A stretch of 64,000 nt of DNA from Nymphalis io (GCF_905147045.1 NC_065898.1:4340001-4404000); one strand, 5' to 3'; counted from the stretch's first letter, positions 27,401 to 42,400 are shown. Notes: generated by a model from the letters alone, not told the origin. Translations and numbers: made by a program.

Positions 27401-30400
27401 TTAGATACATGCGGGTTTCCTCGCAATGTTTTTCTTCACTGTCAAACACGAAATGAACTATAAACACAAATTCTAAATTACGTTTCATTTAAATGGGTCA
27501 CCTTAAAATAGGTTAAATACGATATCGATTGCCTTTGTTTTCCCAGGCGATTTCAATTAAAAAAATGAAAAAATTATCAAACCAACTCCACCGTAAAGTC
27601 ACATCATACACTCTACAGATAATATAATCTTACGCTTGGCACAATAAAAAAAAGTAATTGAATATGTTTAAACTAAATTGAAAAAAATATTAATTTGGGA
27701 CAACCAACAGTAGACATACAATAAATTTACAATATAAATAATTAATTAAAAAAGTTTATGATTGAATGTAGTGGCCAATCTAATTAGACATAAATAAATA
27801 ATTAATGTTTCATATTACTTGCAGATCGGTAATAGAAGATAACGCGGGTTGGCCCCAAAACTATAGTGTGGACCAAATCGCGTCTATAAGCCGAGGAGGC
27901 TCATTACCTAGACCACCCTCTATTATACCGTGAGTACATTTTTAACATCATCCTTATTAATAGAATAAGATAACCACTTACCCAACCTTCACATTGTAAG
28001 TGTAAAGTTCTACCCAATAGTTTGTAATCGATTGTTTTTAAAATGAATCTAAATGCTTTACAGCCGCTGTTAAATTACTAGAAAGCGTGTTTTGTGGGTT
28101 ATTTTCATTTAACATTTTAAGTAGCCTTTTGGGCATTTGAGCACAAAATATGTCTGACGTCCATTTGTAGCAATAACTTCAACAATAACAATGTTTATTA
28201 AAAAGGGTCACAGAAAAGATTATTTATCTTTTTACAATAAAAAGTTATTAATGCCGGTGCAAGGATAGTGTAATTAGCTTGTAGCTTTGTGTTAGTTTTA
28301 GTCGGAATGCGGTACACTAAATGTACAATTAGCATACTTGAAACCGAATATTTATTTAAACAACAACCGAAATATTACGAGAAAATGATATGTATTTATG
28401 TAGAAAAACTGTTTCTTATGGGCTGCGTGTGAGAAGACATACAATAAGATTTATGACAATAAACACTGCAGACTCTCGAACAAAATTGAATTGGTATTTT
28501 GTTTAGTCATCAGTAGATAACTATTACAATGTATTTTTCTATAATAAATAATAAAACAGCAATACCTAGTATATTTGTGTTCTTGTTATAAGAGTGAGTC
28601 AGCCAGTGTAACTACAGATACCAGGAACCTTAGTTTCCACGGCTGGTAGCGCATTGCCGATGTAAGGTATGGTTAATATTTCTTCCGGCGCTCTAATGTT
28701 TTTGAGTGCTCATGACTACTTAACATCAAGTAGCCCTCAGTCCACCTTCTTATGTTTGTATACCTACTCGTTCTCAGAGGCACAGAAAAGAACATAGGGA
28801 GTACCTAACACCTCTGCTGGATAAAATATCATGATATATTTATAAAGTTATCTATTTATTATTCTATAAAAGATAATCGATTATATTGCACGAGAATGGG
28901 AATATATTTAGCTTAGACATAAATAGCAAATGTCACATAACTTACACGTGTGTATAATACTGTTCTTATAAATAAAATCATTAAAAAGTTTTTATAAAAC
29001 TTTAATTACCATCAAAAAACTACGCTAATTAAAGTAAGTGCCATTGGCCGATGTCAGCCGATGACGTAATCAGCGACCAATGAGCGTTCAGTATTTAGTT
29101 TTTGGTAAATCAACTTTGCTTATCATTTCGGAAAACAGCGATAGAATGAGACAATATAATTTATAGAAATTTAACAAATTACATACGTTTCTAGCAGAAT
29201 ATTTTTTTTTATTTTCTATTAAAATTACTATACACTTATTCCTTATTTTAATTTCTCAACGATAAATTTAGTGTATCGAGAAATTTCCAAAGCAGTTTTC
29301 ATTACTTATTAAATGTTGCGTAAAATTAGATTTTTTCAAAATATTTACGATTATAAGTTATATAAATACTCATATTACGATATTCGAATAGGGTTTTAAT
29401 AGCATTTTTAAATCATACCATAAAAAAGATTAAAACTATTGGATTGGAACTTCCTATTAAATCATCTATTGCTGGGCAAAAAGCTCTTCTTCTGGTTAAA
29501 GATAGATATCAAAATTTTCTCCAACAGATAGGTATCCTCACATTGTCTTCATTACTACAGAGCATAAGATAAATTATTATAAATGCGACCCAATTGGTTT
29601 TTCTGTTTCTACGATACTCTATAAAAACATCCATAACAAAAGTAGTTATCTCGATTTAATTCGTTTACATTATTATCTTTATCAAATATTTTCATTAAAT
29701 TAGTTGGATTAATGTTATATCATTGTTTGTAATAAATGAACCCGACTAGGCCAAAGCAATTACATGCTTGCTGGCCGTTAGCAATTAGGACGAACCCATT
29801 ATTCTGGTTCAAGCCTTACATTTATCTATTTTCATCCCCTTTATTCTCCAGCCATAAAAGGTTATAAAGGTCACATAGTACGTATCCTTGGTTTTAGTGT
29901 TATAAACTTTTATAAAAACAAATCGCACATAAAGTTCTGATTATTTCACTAAATAGAATACTAAGTTTCAGACAATCCCAAAAATTTAACATGAACATTT
30001 ATGGTCTTATTTATAAACTACATTAAGTAAAAAATTAATCAGTATCGTCATATTATAATCACTAATTATCGCTTAAGATATTATTATGTTAAATTCATAT
30101 TTACATTTTACTTTTATATTTGTAAAAAAAAAACGGTTTTTATAGTAATGATAAAAACCATGTCTTAACTAGCTCAAAGACCTTCTCTCATGAAGAGGAC
30201 GACAGTTTAGTCCACCACACTTCGGTGGACACGTGTCAGGCTTTCATCTGACACATATTTTATCATACTGATTTTTCTTCAGCAGTAGAATAGAATAGAA
30301 TAGAATAGAATATGCTTTATTGTACACCAAAAGAGTTACATAACCATTTTAAACAAAAACACAAAAAAAAACGAAAACTATTTTGTACAAAAGGCGGTCT

Positions 30401-33400
30401 TATCGCTATGAGCAGTAGATGAGTTTTAAACACAAATTAATTTGAAATATTATATCGAAATGTGTTTAGTAGTGTATTAGTTATAGAAAAATGCAAGCTT
30501 ACATTAGCGCTCGCTTACTAACGTCCTTCCTCTTCCTAAAAACTTTAGTTCAGTTTATTTATAACACATTCTCAAAATAAATAACATATTATGTACAAAC
30601 TTTAAGCACAATACCTCCTTTTTACTGTGAATTGGACTTTAAATTTATAAAATAAAGTAGACCATTATATATTTTGTTATTTTATCTTAAATTATTTGTT
30701 CTTTTTTCACATAAGTTTTTATACAAAATTTCTCAACCCTCGAGTGTGAACCGGATATATAGCGTTCTAGTAACACCAGAAAAACGTTATTGTTCATCAA
30801 TCAGAATAAATTTTCCTAGTGGGTCCTTCCTTCGCTGGTCTTCTTTGGTTCTCAGGCCTGATGTATTTCTCCATCAAAATCTATTGTAGACAAAAGACAA
30901 TCAATTAATAAACTATTATAATAAAGATTTTTTTTTTATAGAATAGGAAGGTGGACGAGCATATGGGCCACCTGATGGTAAGTGGTCACCAAACGCCCTT
31001 AGACATTTGCACTGTCAGAAATGTCAACCATCGCTTATAGCCAATGCGCCACCAACCTTGGGAACTAAGATTTTATGTCCCTTGTGCCTGTAATTACACT
31101 GGCTCACTCACCCTTCAAACCGGAACACAACAATATCAAGTATTGCTGTTTTGCGGTAGAATATCTGATGAGTGAGTGGTACCTACCCAGACGAGCTTGC
31201 ACAAAGCCCTACCACCAGTAAACATACAATACATTTCACTGCCCCTCTCTTTCCCATGGGTGTCGTAAGAGGCGACTAAGGGATATCTGAGCGACCATCT
31301 GCTCATCTGGTGGTAGGATGCTAACATCCGCCTGGCTTGTTACCACCGTACGCATGGTGAAAAACTCGTGAAGTGGCTTGCAGCCGCGTTTCGAGGTCAG
31401 CCAGCGTACAGCCAGTGCCCGAGCGAGTGTTGCTGCGATGGGTGTTGGTCCAGTGGAGGCGGCTGTTGAACCAATGCCGGGGGAAACTGTATTGACCAGC
31501 CGGACAGGGAGACCTGAAGAAACGGCTGTTCCGCTGGCCGCCCGTGGCATAGTACAGGGGCCCGAGCGTGCCTAACCAGCTCGCGAGGCTGCCCCACCAG
31601 GCCACGCATAATCTCGGGGTGGACCGTCGTGCCGGTTGGTGACCGGAAGGTGGGGTCCCAGCGGCCACTTCCGGGGGGGTGCGGGGGCCCTTCCGTCCAG
31701 CGGAACAGTATATTTTCCCTTTTGGCAACCATTTGGGAAAACACGCCTCCATACTTTGCCCATCCCTATCATGGCAATACGTCGCTCGCTTCACGTCTCT
31801 TTTCCCTATTTTTCCAAATGGTAGCGCAACTAAGAAATAACGGTCGTTCAGCGGTGCACACCCCCACCATACCCACGCTGTTTGAGGTCGAGTTCTCTAA
31901 CATCCGAGGACTCCACGCTAACCTCAACGCTGTCCACCACCATCTCGAGACAGCACGGCCAACAATGTTGTTTCTCACGGAGACGCAAATACTCCGCCCT
32001 GCAGACACCAGCTACCTTAACTATCCCGACTACATGCTTGAAGAATCTTTTAAAGCGAAAGCCGGAGTATGCTTGTTCGTCAGGGCGGATGTTTGTTGTC
32101 ACCGATTGCGCTGCTTGGAGGACCCCTCCTTCTCCATGTTGGTGGTACGTGTGGACCTGGTTCATCAGAGTCGAGTCTACGTGTGCCTCTACAGATCCCA
32201 CAATGGTGACTTGGAGACAAGCCGATTATTTGACCATCTTAGTCGGGTGGCAGATGCTGCGCAAGAGCAGTTTCCTAACGCGGAATTGGTGTTTTTGGGG
32301 GATTTTAATGCTCACCATGAATCATGGTTGAAATCCCTCAAAACTGACCATGCTGGAAGAACTGCTCATGCTTTTGCTCTCACACACGACTTCACCCAAC
32401 TGGTTGATCAGCCCACCAGGATCCCAGACATTGATGGGCCAGCGCCTTCTCTACTGGACCTTCTGCTGACTTCTAACCCTGTGGAATATCAGGTTGTGGT
32501 TCAAGCTCCACTTGGTTCTTCGGATCACGGCCTTATATCTACCAAAGTGCCATAGGCCAAGCTGCCGCCATCAGCGGTATGCAAACGTCGCGTTTGGCAC
32601 TATAAGTCGGCAGATTGGGACGTACGTATGCGCGATTACTATGCGTCAGTCCCTTGGAAGGAACGTTGCTTCAGTGGGAATGACCCGACAGCTAGTGCCG
32701 CTGCTGTTGCTGATGAGATCATGTTAGGAATGGAATACTACATTCCTAGCTCAGATCTCATCAATAGGGGTACGTGTAACCGTTGGTTCACTCGTGAATG
32801 TGCCGACGCTGTATCATCTAAGCAGGCGGCATATCGCGCGTGGATCAACGGCTGCATTAGCGGGGCATCTAACAATGACTCACTGAAAGCCAACTACAAT
32901 AAAAATTCCAAGTCCTGTAGGAAGGCATACACGAGAGCGGATGCACAGCGCATTGTACAGATTGGTCATGACCTTATTTCGCATCCTATTGGCTCCCGTA
33001 GCTTCTGGCGTCTGACCAAGTCTGTGCAAAACAATTTCTGCCAACCTTCGCTGCCACCGCTCAGAAATCCGGACCAAGGAGAAAGCCGACCTCCTGGCTA
33101 AACTCTTTGCCGACAACTCTGTGATCGATGATTGTAGTGCGCAGCCACCAACAATACCTTCATGTGGCCACACGATGCCTGACATCAAAATCAGGCAACG
33201 TGATGTGCGTGCGGAGCTGCAATCACTTGATATACGGAAAGCTAGCGGTCCTGATGGAATACCAGCTATTGAGCTGAAGAAGTGCGCGGCGGAGCTGTCT
33301 CCTGTGTTAACGCGCCTGTTCCAACTTTCTCTCTCTTCGGGATGTGTGCCGGAGGCTTGGAGAAGAGCTAATGTGCAAACGGTTCCCAAAAAACGGGATC

Positions 33401-36400
33401 GGTCTGACCCGGCAAATTATCGACCAATAGCTATCACTTCAGTACTTTGTAAGGTGATGGAACGGATTCTAAACAACTAACTGATCCATTACCTAGAAGA
33501 TCACTGTCTAATTAATGATCGTCAGTACGGGTTTCGACCAAAACGGTCCACAGGTGATCTTCTAGCGTACGTAACACACCTCTGGGGTGAAGCTATCGAC
33601 AAGCATCGAGAATCGTTGGCTGTCAGCCTCGATATCTCCAAGGCTTTCGACAGGGTCTGGCACAGAAGTCTTCTCTCCAAGCTACCGGCATATGGTCTGC
33701 CTGTTCAGCTATGCACCCGGATTGCCAGCTTCCTACACAAGCGTAGCCATCGTGTTTTAGTAGATGGTTGCGCTTCACAATTCTATGTAGTGAATGCCCC
33801 CCCCAGGGATCTGTGCTATCTCCCACACTCTTTCTTTTGCATATCAATGATATGCTCTCTCTTGGGAACATACATTGCTATGCAGATGATAGTACAGTGC
33901 ATGGTGGATTCCACGGACGCGCAGTGGCTGGGCGGGCGGAAACTGAGGAGAGGCGGGAGAATCTTGTCATTGAACTCGATAGGATGTTAGAGCTCATCGC
34001 CAAAAAATGGGGTTCTGATAATCTTGTTGAGTTTAATGCCAAGAAAACACAGGTATGCGCTCTCACAGCGAAAAAGTCACCATTTTACCCTCATCCCTCC
34101 CTCTGTGGCACACCGCTGATGATACAAAGCAAAATTACAATGCTGGGGATGGACGTTCGCTGCGACCTTAGTCCAAGGGATTACATCGAGGCTATTATAA
34201 AAACAGCTTCACGGAAACTCGGAGTTCTGAACAAGGTGCGGCGTTTTTTCACGCCACAACAACTGTGCCTGTTATACAAAACACAGGTACGGTCTTGCGT
34301 TGAATATTGCTCGCACCTTTGGGATGGCTCCGCTAAGTACCTACTGGAGGCCTTGGACCGGTTGCAGCGACGTGCAGTCCGCATTATTGACGACGTAAAG
34401 GTCACAAACACCCTTGAACCTTTACAATTGCGTCGTAAATTAGCAGCACTGAGCGCTTTCTATCGACTGTATCACGGCGAGTGCTCTGAGGAATTATTCT
34501 CTTTAATTCCTGCTTCCCCCTTCCTTCTTAAGTCCACGCGAGCTGGTTCTCGATGTCACCGCCTAACTGTGACATCAATTCCATCGCGCACAAAGAAATT
34601 TGGCAACTCCTTTCTTTGTCGCACTACCAAAAAATGGAATTCCTTACCAGCTCACGTGTTCCCCTCCTCTTAGAACCCAACCCGGGTTGTAAGAGGAGGG
34701 GAACACGATGCCTCTTCACGCCTTCAAACGAGGCGTGAAGAGGCATCTTGCGGGCCGACAAGGCGGGGACGGCTAGTACAGAACATTCTTCCCGACTGTG
34801 CTGGCCGTCGTCGCGTTTGGACTCTACTACCACTTACCATCAGGTGGAGTAAAGTCATTTGCCATCTCGGGGCATATATAAAAAAAAAAAATCTAACATA
34901 ATATTGGCCGACATCCGAAGACATACTACCAATTACCAAGACCGACTATTGGCATCTGCGCAGGAGAAACTAATAATGCACAAGTATTTGCGTAAACTCA
35001 GGTACACTCTTTTCAAAATGTAAGATTTAAGGACAATGACGACCAGCGAGAAATATTCGACAATTCAACCGATCGGCCTTACATATTTTCCGTGCTACAG
35101 AAGTATAAAACAGCTAAACATCCTAATTCCATGTTTGCTTGTGATGATGTCTTAACAGAACTCGAACCTGGAACGTCTCGATTTGCAGCCGTACAAGCTA
35201 GCCACTAGACCGTCGATGAGTTAAAACTATTTTACGTTTGAACTGCTTTTTATTTTTTATATTATTTATATACAAGCATTGTAAATATGAAAATTATCAA
35301 CATTTAAATATATATTTGAATCATGTATATAATAGTTAATTAATGTATATAGGCGGCGTTGAACACTTACCATCAAGTCCTACTTTAAATAAAAAAAGTC
35401 TTTCATTACATGTAAATTCTAAAGATTTTGGAAAACCTTGTTATATAATCCTAATTAACCTTTAGGTCAATAGAGATCGGCTTGCGACAGCAGATACTAA
35501 TTACAACATGTACTGTGTACTTTGATCTTCTAATTAATGGAATCAGTTGTGCCTGTAGTTGTGCTAGCGTAATACTTGACACGTGACAAGCGTTTAAAAA
35601 AGGAATGTTCTTTGTGTAAATTGAAAACAAAATATAGTCCTTTTTAAAAGAAAAAGGTTTTATTAATACAAGGTTCTTAGTGTCCGTTTTATTTTCGATT
35701 AATCGATTAACGACCGCTGTCGATATGGCGGCGTTTTTAAAGTATTTTTTAATATATTAAAGTAATTCCAATTTTTTTCACAATTATGTTTAACAATTGA
35801 CTACGATACATAGAAATTATTTATACAATAGTCTATATACAATATAATTAAGGATGAATAAGGATTTAGTTTATATTATAAAAAGCTATATGATACACTA
35901 GCGTCATACTTATTGTGTGTTTCTACTAAAATAGAATTTCTACTTAGAAAGTCACTGATCATTTATTAATTACACAAAATTATATAAAAAAAATTTGACA
36001 ACACTAAAATTGCCAGTTTTGCATTTGTGTAGAGGCAGCTTTACAAGTGTAGTTTATATGTCGTCACCCTAATGTAATAATGTGTTTTAATAGCTGCCCC
36101 GCCCACACTCCGATACCTCCGCCACCTCCACCACCGCCTCTCACCATACCACCGCACAGGTAATAGAAATAAATAGCAAGTACAATTATATTACCTTAAT
36201 TTTTAAAAACAAACAATAGCCATGTAACGAACCAGCAACAACGAAGATATTTTCGATTTATATTGATTAAAAATAATATTATGTAGTAAATAGTTACTTA
36301 ATAGACTTTCCTTTACAGCTGACGTAAGCATCAGATTATTAATAAATAAGTTTTATTATCACAATGATAAAAGCTTCCGGTCTTACTTGTAAACGTTGCA

Positions 36401-39400
36401 GAACAGTTCATTTAAACACTGACTTCTCTCTTTCTGTCATCATTGATTTGACATTCGAAAGAAAAAGACAGCGTTGCTTAATAAAAACCATCTAAGCAAC
36501 ATTTATAGATAAAACCGATAATTATTATAAGTACGAGTATGTAATAAGTTGTCATCACTTTAAATAGGTCGTGTATTAACAATTTGTGATCAATTACCAA
36601 CATCAATCAGAATGGAGATAGAGAATTTAAGTAATTGTATTTAAGTAATTGTAATTTTCCTTTTTATTTATTTATTTATTAAAAAAAGTGAATATTCATA
36701 TTTATGTCAGAAAAAAAGTCTTTGTCCAAGCCCGACTGGATAGGTACCACCCATTCATTACATATTCTACCGCCCAACAGCAATACTTAATATTTACTTT
36801 GAAGGGTGAGTTAGCCATTGTTACCTATTACTAACTACAAGCACAAAGGATATCTTAGTTTCCAGGTTTGGATGTAAGGAATTGTTAATATTTCTTATAG
36901 CCCCAACTATTGGGCTATGGTGAGCACTTACCATCAGGTGGTCCAAATGGGCAAATGCCCGTTCGAATACCTATTTTGTAAAAAATCTTTTTCTTTATTT
37001 TAAAACTATTTAAATAAAATAACACTAATTTATTTACAGCTATTCTTTTTTATTTCAGAACTAAGCATGTATCGTTTGCTCGCTCGCACACATTAACAAC
37101 TTTCGATGACTCTGTAATGCCAGCTGCCGTTAGTGGTAGTAGATTTAGGAGGGACTGTGAGAGACTGATTGATGGACGTGTAGTTAAGGTTCGTTGGTAT
37201 CATGTAATAATTATAGAGACAAGGTTTGACAGCTAACATTCCCATCTCTAGTTTTAACGCTTGGTAATATTGTAAAGGTTTTGTATACACCACTATTTCG
37301 GCGTGATTCTACATTTAAAGTGATGTGGACAAACACGTGTCGGAGAAATGTTAAGGGCAGGAAGTAGTTTAGTATATTTTATAAAGGAATCGAAGTTATT
37401 TAAATCGATTCGTTTAATATACAACCTGTTTTAATGTTCGCTTCTTGTAAATCCTTTAAAAAATATTTTTTTTGTTAATATTTTTGAATAGTAACATTAC
37501 ACTCGATCAATGTTTGATTGTAAAAAAGTTGACAACATTGAAACAAATCAAAGTGTAACCTTTTATCAATTTCTCTTTGTTTCATCTTCACAGCCAGAAA
37601 ACAAGCAGTACGCAACTCTACCAGTAATGTTCCAACCGTTCCCGCCGTATCCGCCATACATGCCTGCGCAGGCGCCAGCTCCGATACATTATCCACCACC
37701 CATAGCACCTCTGCCTGCTCACACAGTACCGCCAGTGCAACGACCGACTCAGACGGAAGTACCGAAAGTCGTTGTTTTAGGTACCAGAACATAGCTATTT
37801 GATTTATTTCTTACATCTAAAAATGAGAGCTGATGTCTAAATTATTAAAAACATTTTTCAGATTCAATTAAAAAAGGAGTAATGAGAACACAAGCAACTC
37901 AAACTGAAGTTTGTTTAGGAAGAAAACCGCTCCCACCTAATTACCTATCATTGAGTCCTAGAACAGTTAAAAGGGTATATAGTACTAGTAGTAACATATG
38001 AAGTAAATTGAATATATTAAACAGTAAATGCATTTTTTTTTTAAATTTATAGGTTAAAATGGTCGCAGCTGGCGTTCAAACTAATGGCTACACCGTAGGA
38101 GTACGTAGATTGACAAAGTCTTTTTCGGAAGTCGGAGGTGATAGACTAGCGGGACGTGATACACAAACTGATGTTTCTATTGATATAGAAAGGTAATATA
38201 AATTACGATTCTTAGTTGAAATTAATTTGTAGCCGCTCTTATAATCAAATAGTGCTTGCAGTATAATTGGAGCGGATCATGAAAAACTTCATAGAACACA
38301 GTCTGAAGAACCACCTAGATCTCCACGTTCGCCGACATCTGCAATGCCGACATCACCAATTATACAAAGAGGTGACTCAGACGATGTAACATCATCTTCC
38401 GTAAAATCAATAGCTTCATCACAAGTGGACAAATCGTCGGAACTAAGTATATTACAGCGGCAAGCACAAGAATATTTTCAACAAAATTTTCAATTTATTC
38501 ATGAAAGCGATAGAGATGACACGATCGACGATGATATGGAAACTATTGAAAAAAGCATGGCGTTAAATCGTAGAAATTTAGAATATCTACAACAAGAAAT
38601 AGCAAAACAAGCCAAAGGAGAAAGATCTCTGAGATCCATTTTGTCCAAAAGTACCAGCGATGCATCTCATAAAACTATAAATTCTTCCCACCATTTATCA
38701 AAAACGTCCACATTTCAATCCGAACCGTCGACTGAGACATCCGCTACAACTACCGATGATAGTGAAAAAAATGAGAAAGAAATAATTATTGATTTCGAAC
38801 CTCGACCGGACGAAGAGGCTATACCTTTTACAACATTACGCAGAAAAAATAAAAGAATATTGCAAAAAACACTATCCGAAGGAGAAATATTATTGGATGC
38901 GTAAGTATTCTATAGATATGATGTATTGCAAAGTATCCTTCATTATATATTAAGATTAATGTTTTATTTTTATAATAAAATAGACGAAAAACAGAAATTA
39001 ATTCTGATGGAATTAAAGATGCACCCATAGTAATGTCAACGAGCCAAGAAAACATGACTAAGGAAGACCGCGAAAGGGAGGCAAAATATCGACAATATGT
39101 ATCCCAAAATTACAGCCAAACTCCAATTAAAGACGAAGGCATTTTTGGATTTGAGCCAGATGGTTCATTCAGGTAAATATAGTATATAAATGAAACACAA
39201 GTAGATTTTTTTTATAATAATTTTAAACGCAATTATATTTAGTAGCACAACTCATGTAATCATCATCAACCACCGACTGGAAAACTTGAACGCTTGAGCG
39301 AGTCTTTTGATAAACATATGCTTCTCGGTTTAAAATTACTCTTAAGTATTAATTGCTTGCGCTTTCACTCATTCTGGATCATGTGATTCTCTTCGTAGTT

Positions 39401-42400
39401 CTTCAGACGGAAATGCACCATACGAAGATTTTCATGAAAAGTATATTAGTTACAAGCATGAACCATTTAGAATTCGAAGTGTAAGTTTCGAGGAGAAACC
39501 AGAAAGGGTTGTCAAGGAAGAAATTCCTTTGATTGGGTAGGTATCGTTTATTTCATCTTTAACTTTATATGATATTATATATTCGCCTAAATTTTGAACT
39601 TCCTTACATATAATTAATATTGGATTTTTTGGTAAATTAAAACTGAATAAATACTAAATATCAAAACATTTTAGTAATGAATCATATTTTCAGCACTGCT
39701 AAATCAAGTCCAGCATCACCAGATCCCATAGGATGTAATGTGGATGTTGAACAAAAAACAAAACTCACAAATACTAAAAATAATATTACTACTATTCTTG
39801 CGCCCTTAGAGAAATCTTCACCTTGTGCTTCTAGTGAATCACTCACTGTGGATCAAAGCAGGTTTGTTTTTAGTAAATCTAAAGATTTCAGATGTTTTGT
39901 TTTTGAATTAAAAAATAAGCTTCATTTTATTTTTTAGGGATCACTCCGATGGAATGTGGAATGAGTCTCAAACAACTGTTCTACAAGTCGATTCTGGTAC
40001 TGATAATGGAACAGTTGTAAGGTAATACAAATAAATATTTTAATAAAATAACAACCAAAACTATTGTATATATATATGAATTATTGTAATGCTACTTTTT
40101 CAGTTCTTCAGATCTAAGTTCCTTAGCCACCTCTCCTGGGGCATTAGCTTTATTAACTCCTACATCCAGAAGGAAACAATTATTATTACTTCAACATCAA
40201 CAAAGATCTTCTTTAGACACAGATGCATTAGATGAAGAATTTGACGCCTCTCAAGTAAGTGCTATAAAACAAAGTCAATATTATATCAAATCCGACATTG
40301 GTGTGTCATCATTGCATTTTGTAATTTACAGAGTCAGTCACCGACTTCTCCACGTAATAAATTAGACACAGCCAGTTCAAGTTCCGCACAACAAACAAGA
40401 GTATCACTATCACCACCAGCTGTCGTACCAAATATAACTTTGCCGATAACGAAACAGCCAACAATATCGAAATCTTTATCTCCAACTATATCAATAAAAC
40501 CTAATACGCCAGCAATAGCCATCACACATCCAAGTTTAGATCTAAGTGACGTACCATTTAAAAGGACCCCAAGTTTTATAAATAAAAAAAGAGAACGAGC
40601 CTTAAGTCCTTCTAGAAGACAAGAATTACAGAGGAAAGCTCATAAAAAGGAACCAAATGGTACTATACCCAATCAAATAGTCGAATCCCCCTCAGAACCA
40701 TCATTCACAAAACCCGCTAGTAGTGAAACTAGTTTAGCTAGAACTGATTCCGGAAAAATCAATACAACAGATGTATCGGAGAGCACAACCACGACTGAAG
40801 ATTATGTAACTGCTAATTCCGATAGTTCAAAAAAAAGTAATTGTAAAAATCAAAACCACAGTAAGTGTTTAAATTATTATGAAATTCTATGTCTTTTAAA
40901 TTTTCATTTTATATTTTTATTTTACAATTTTTTACAGATTCTGAAAACAATAACAAAGCCCAAGAAGGATCTTCCTTTGAAAGCGCATCGAGCTTGTATT
41001 CGTCTACAAAAACTGATAATGTAGCCGAAGATTTAGTGGTTCCAAGCTTTTCTCCACCTCTAGAAATAAGAGATGACTTTGTTGTACCTAACTTATCATC
41101 ACCGCCACTACCACTACCAGACAGGTTACCTAAAACTACAGTTGAAAGAATCGAAGTGAAAGCTGATATCACACCCATTGAAACTAACAGAAGAATGAAA
41201 ACAGAAGTAAAAAAATCAAAAGATGACGTTCCAAAGAAATCAGTGAGTTGTAGTTTATTTATTCAAACAGTGCAATGTAAGTTAAAATATAAGTATAAAT
41301 ATAAGTAAAAATATTTCTTATTTTTATATTTATCAAACAGATCAGTCGAGATGCAATTAATGGTAAAAGTAGTTCAAGCGGTAGTTACAGTATAGGTGGT
41401 TCAAATCCAAATGTTACCGAGAGTATGACGGATAAAGTCAGTGTAGACAAAATAAAAGAACTACCAGAAAAAATTGAAAAACCAGAAACAAAAGTAAGAG
41501 AAGAAAAGAAAGCTTCTAGTAATGAACAAAAAGAGCAATTAGTTCCTAAAATGGTGGTATGGTATCTTTGCATTCTATTTTATACATCAATTAATTTTCA
41601 TTTTATATAATTTTAAATATTATGGTCTTGAAACCTAATTGTATTACAGGGATCTTTATCAGATGATGAAAGAAGCGTACACTATTCGTCATCAGGTTAC
41701 TATGAAAGTCCTATTGAAGACGACGATGATGGAGGTTTAAGTAATATTTTTTTAATATTTAAAGTTTTGTTGTTCCCTTAATATTAATACTAAAGTTATA
41801 ATTTTTATATTTTAGCCTACAAACATTCACAAAAATATCGGTCAACAGGTAGACCTAAATCTTGGATATCGGAAGATAAAAGAAGGAAAAAGAAAGCCTT
41901 TACATTAGAATTCTCTAAATCCTATGATGATTCAATATCAACATCTCAAGACGACTGGGGTAAAAGAGATAAAGATCCAGAACCTCTCAATCATCGCTCT
42001 TCGTTCAAACCTACCAGCTCAAAATTACAATTAGATGAAAAAAATATGGAACCTAGAAAGAAAAAAACACATTTTGTAGAAAAAACAAAGAGTGTTCAAT
42101 CATCACCAAGAGATGTTATAGATTTAGAAAAAACTATTAAGGAGAAGATTACAAAAGAAAAGGAAAATGACAATAAAAGACCAACTGAGAGAGAAAGGTA
42201 CGTCAAACGAACAAAACTTAAAGCGAAAAGCCCTACGCAAAATAAAACAATTGACGGAAGCTACAGCAGACTGGCTCATTACGACAGGAGGGATACCATA
42301 GGGTCAAACGTGAAGCTACACTTAAATATTCCTACATCAGATGACTCAAGTGAACAATACAGAAAAAATGGTAAGCTACATTATTAAGAGAGATTATTAT

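Larger units (their letters stand above)
31240..34889 (+). mobile_element. Jockey-superfamily non-LTR retrotransposon, defective
   Basis: Seen: about 3.65 kb in the sense direction of intron 6, GC-richer than its surroundings, ending in an A tail (34878-34889). It encodes an endonuclease and a reverse transcriptase (listed separately). The 5' part (31240-31800, from cactgcccctctctttccca) is a leader with at most scraps of ORF1. Family knowledge: endonuclease-plus-RT with poly(A) fits Jockey-like elements; CR1 usually ends in short repeats. The ORF is broken by two stops and two frameshifts, so this copy is dead but fairly recent. Its last 60 bases share a motif with SINE family A. No target-site duplication could be found by eye. 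Confidence 0.88.
27930..36093. other. Intron 6 of scaffold gene, the longest
   Basis: 8.2 kb. Contains SINE A pieces (28588, 30928, 35341), SINE B relics (29440, 30150), a TAGAA pentamer array next to a dispersed LINE 3' tail (30286-30412) and a 3.6 kb LINE (31240-34889). The rest is AT-rich. Confidence 0.75.
36160..37058. other. Intron 7 of scaffold gene
   Basis: 0.9 kb almost entirely made of a MITE (36378-36517) and a SINE A copy (36719-36985). Confidence 0.8.

Noticed and set aside
31236..31794. Several overlapping minus-strand frames of 60-157 codons
   Set aside because: Antisense shadows of the GC-rich LINE leader; no domain features.
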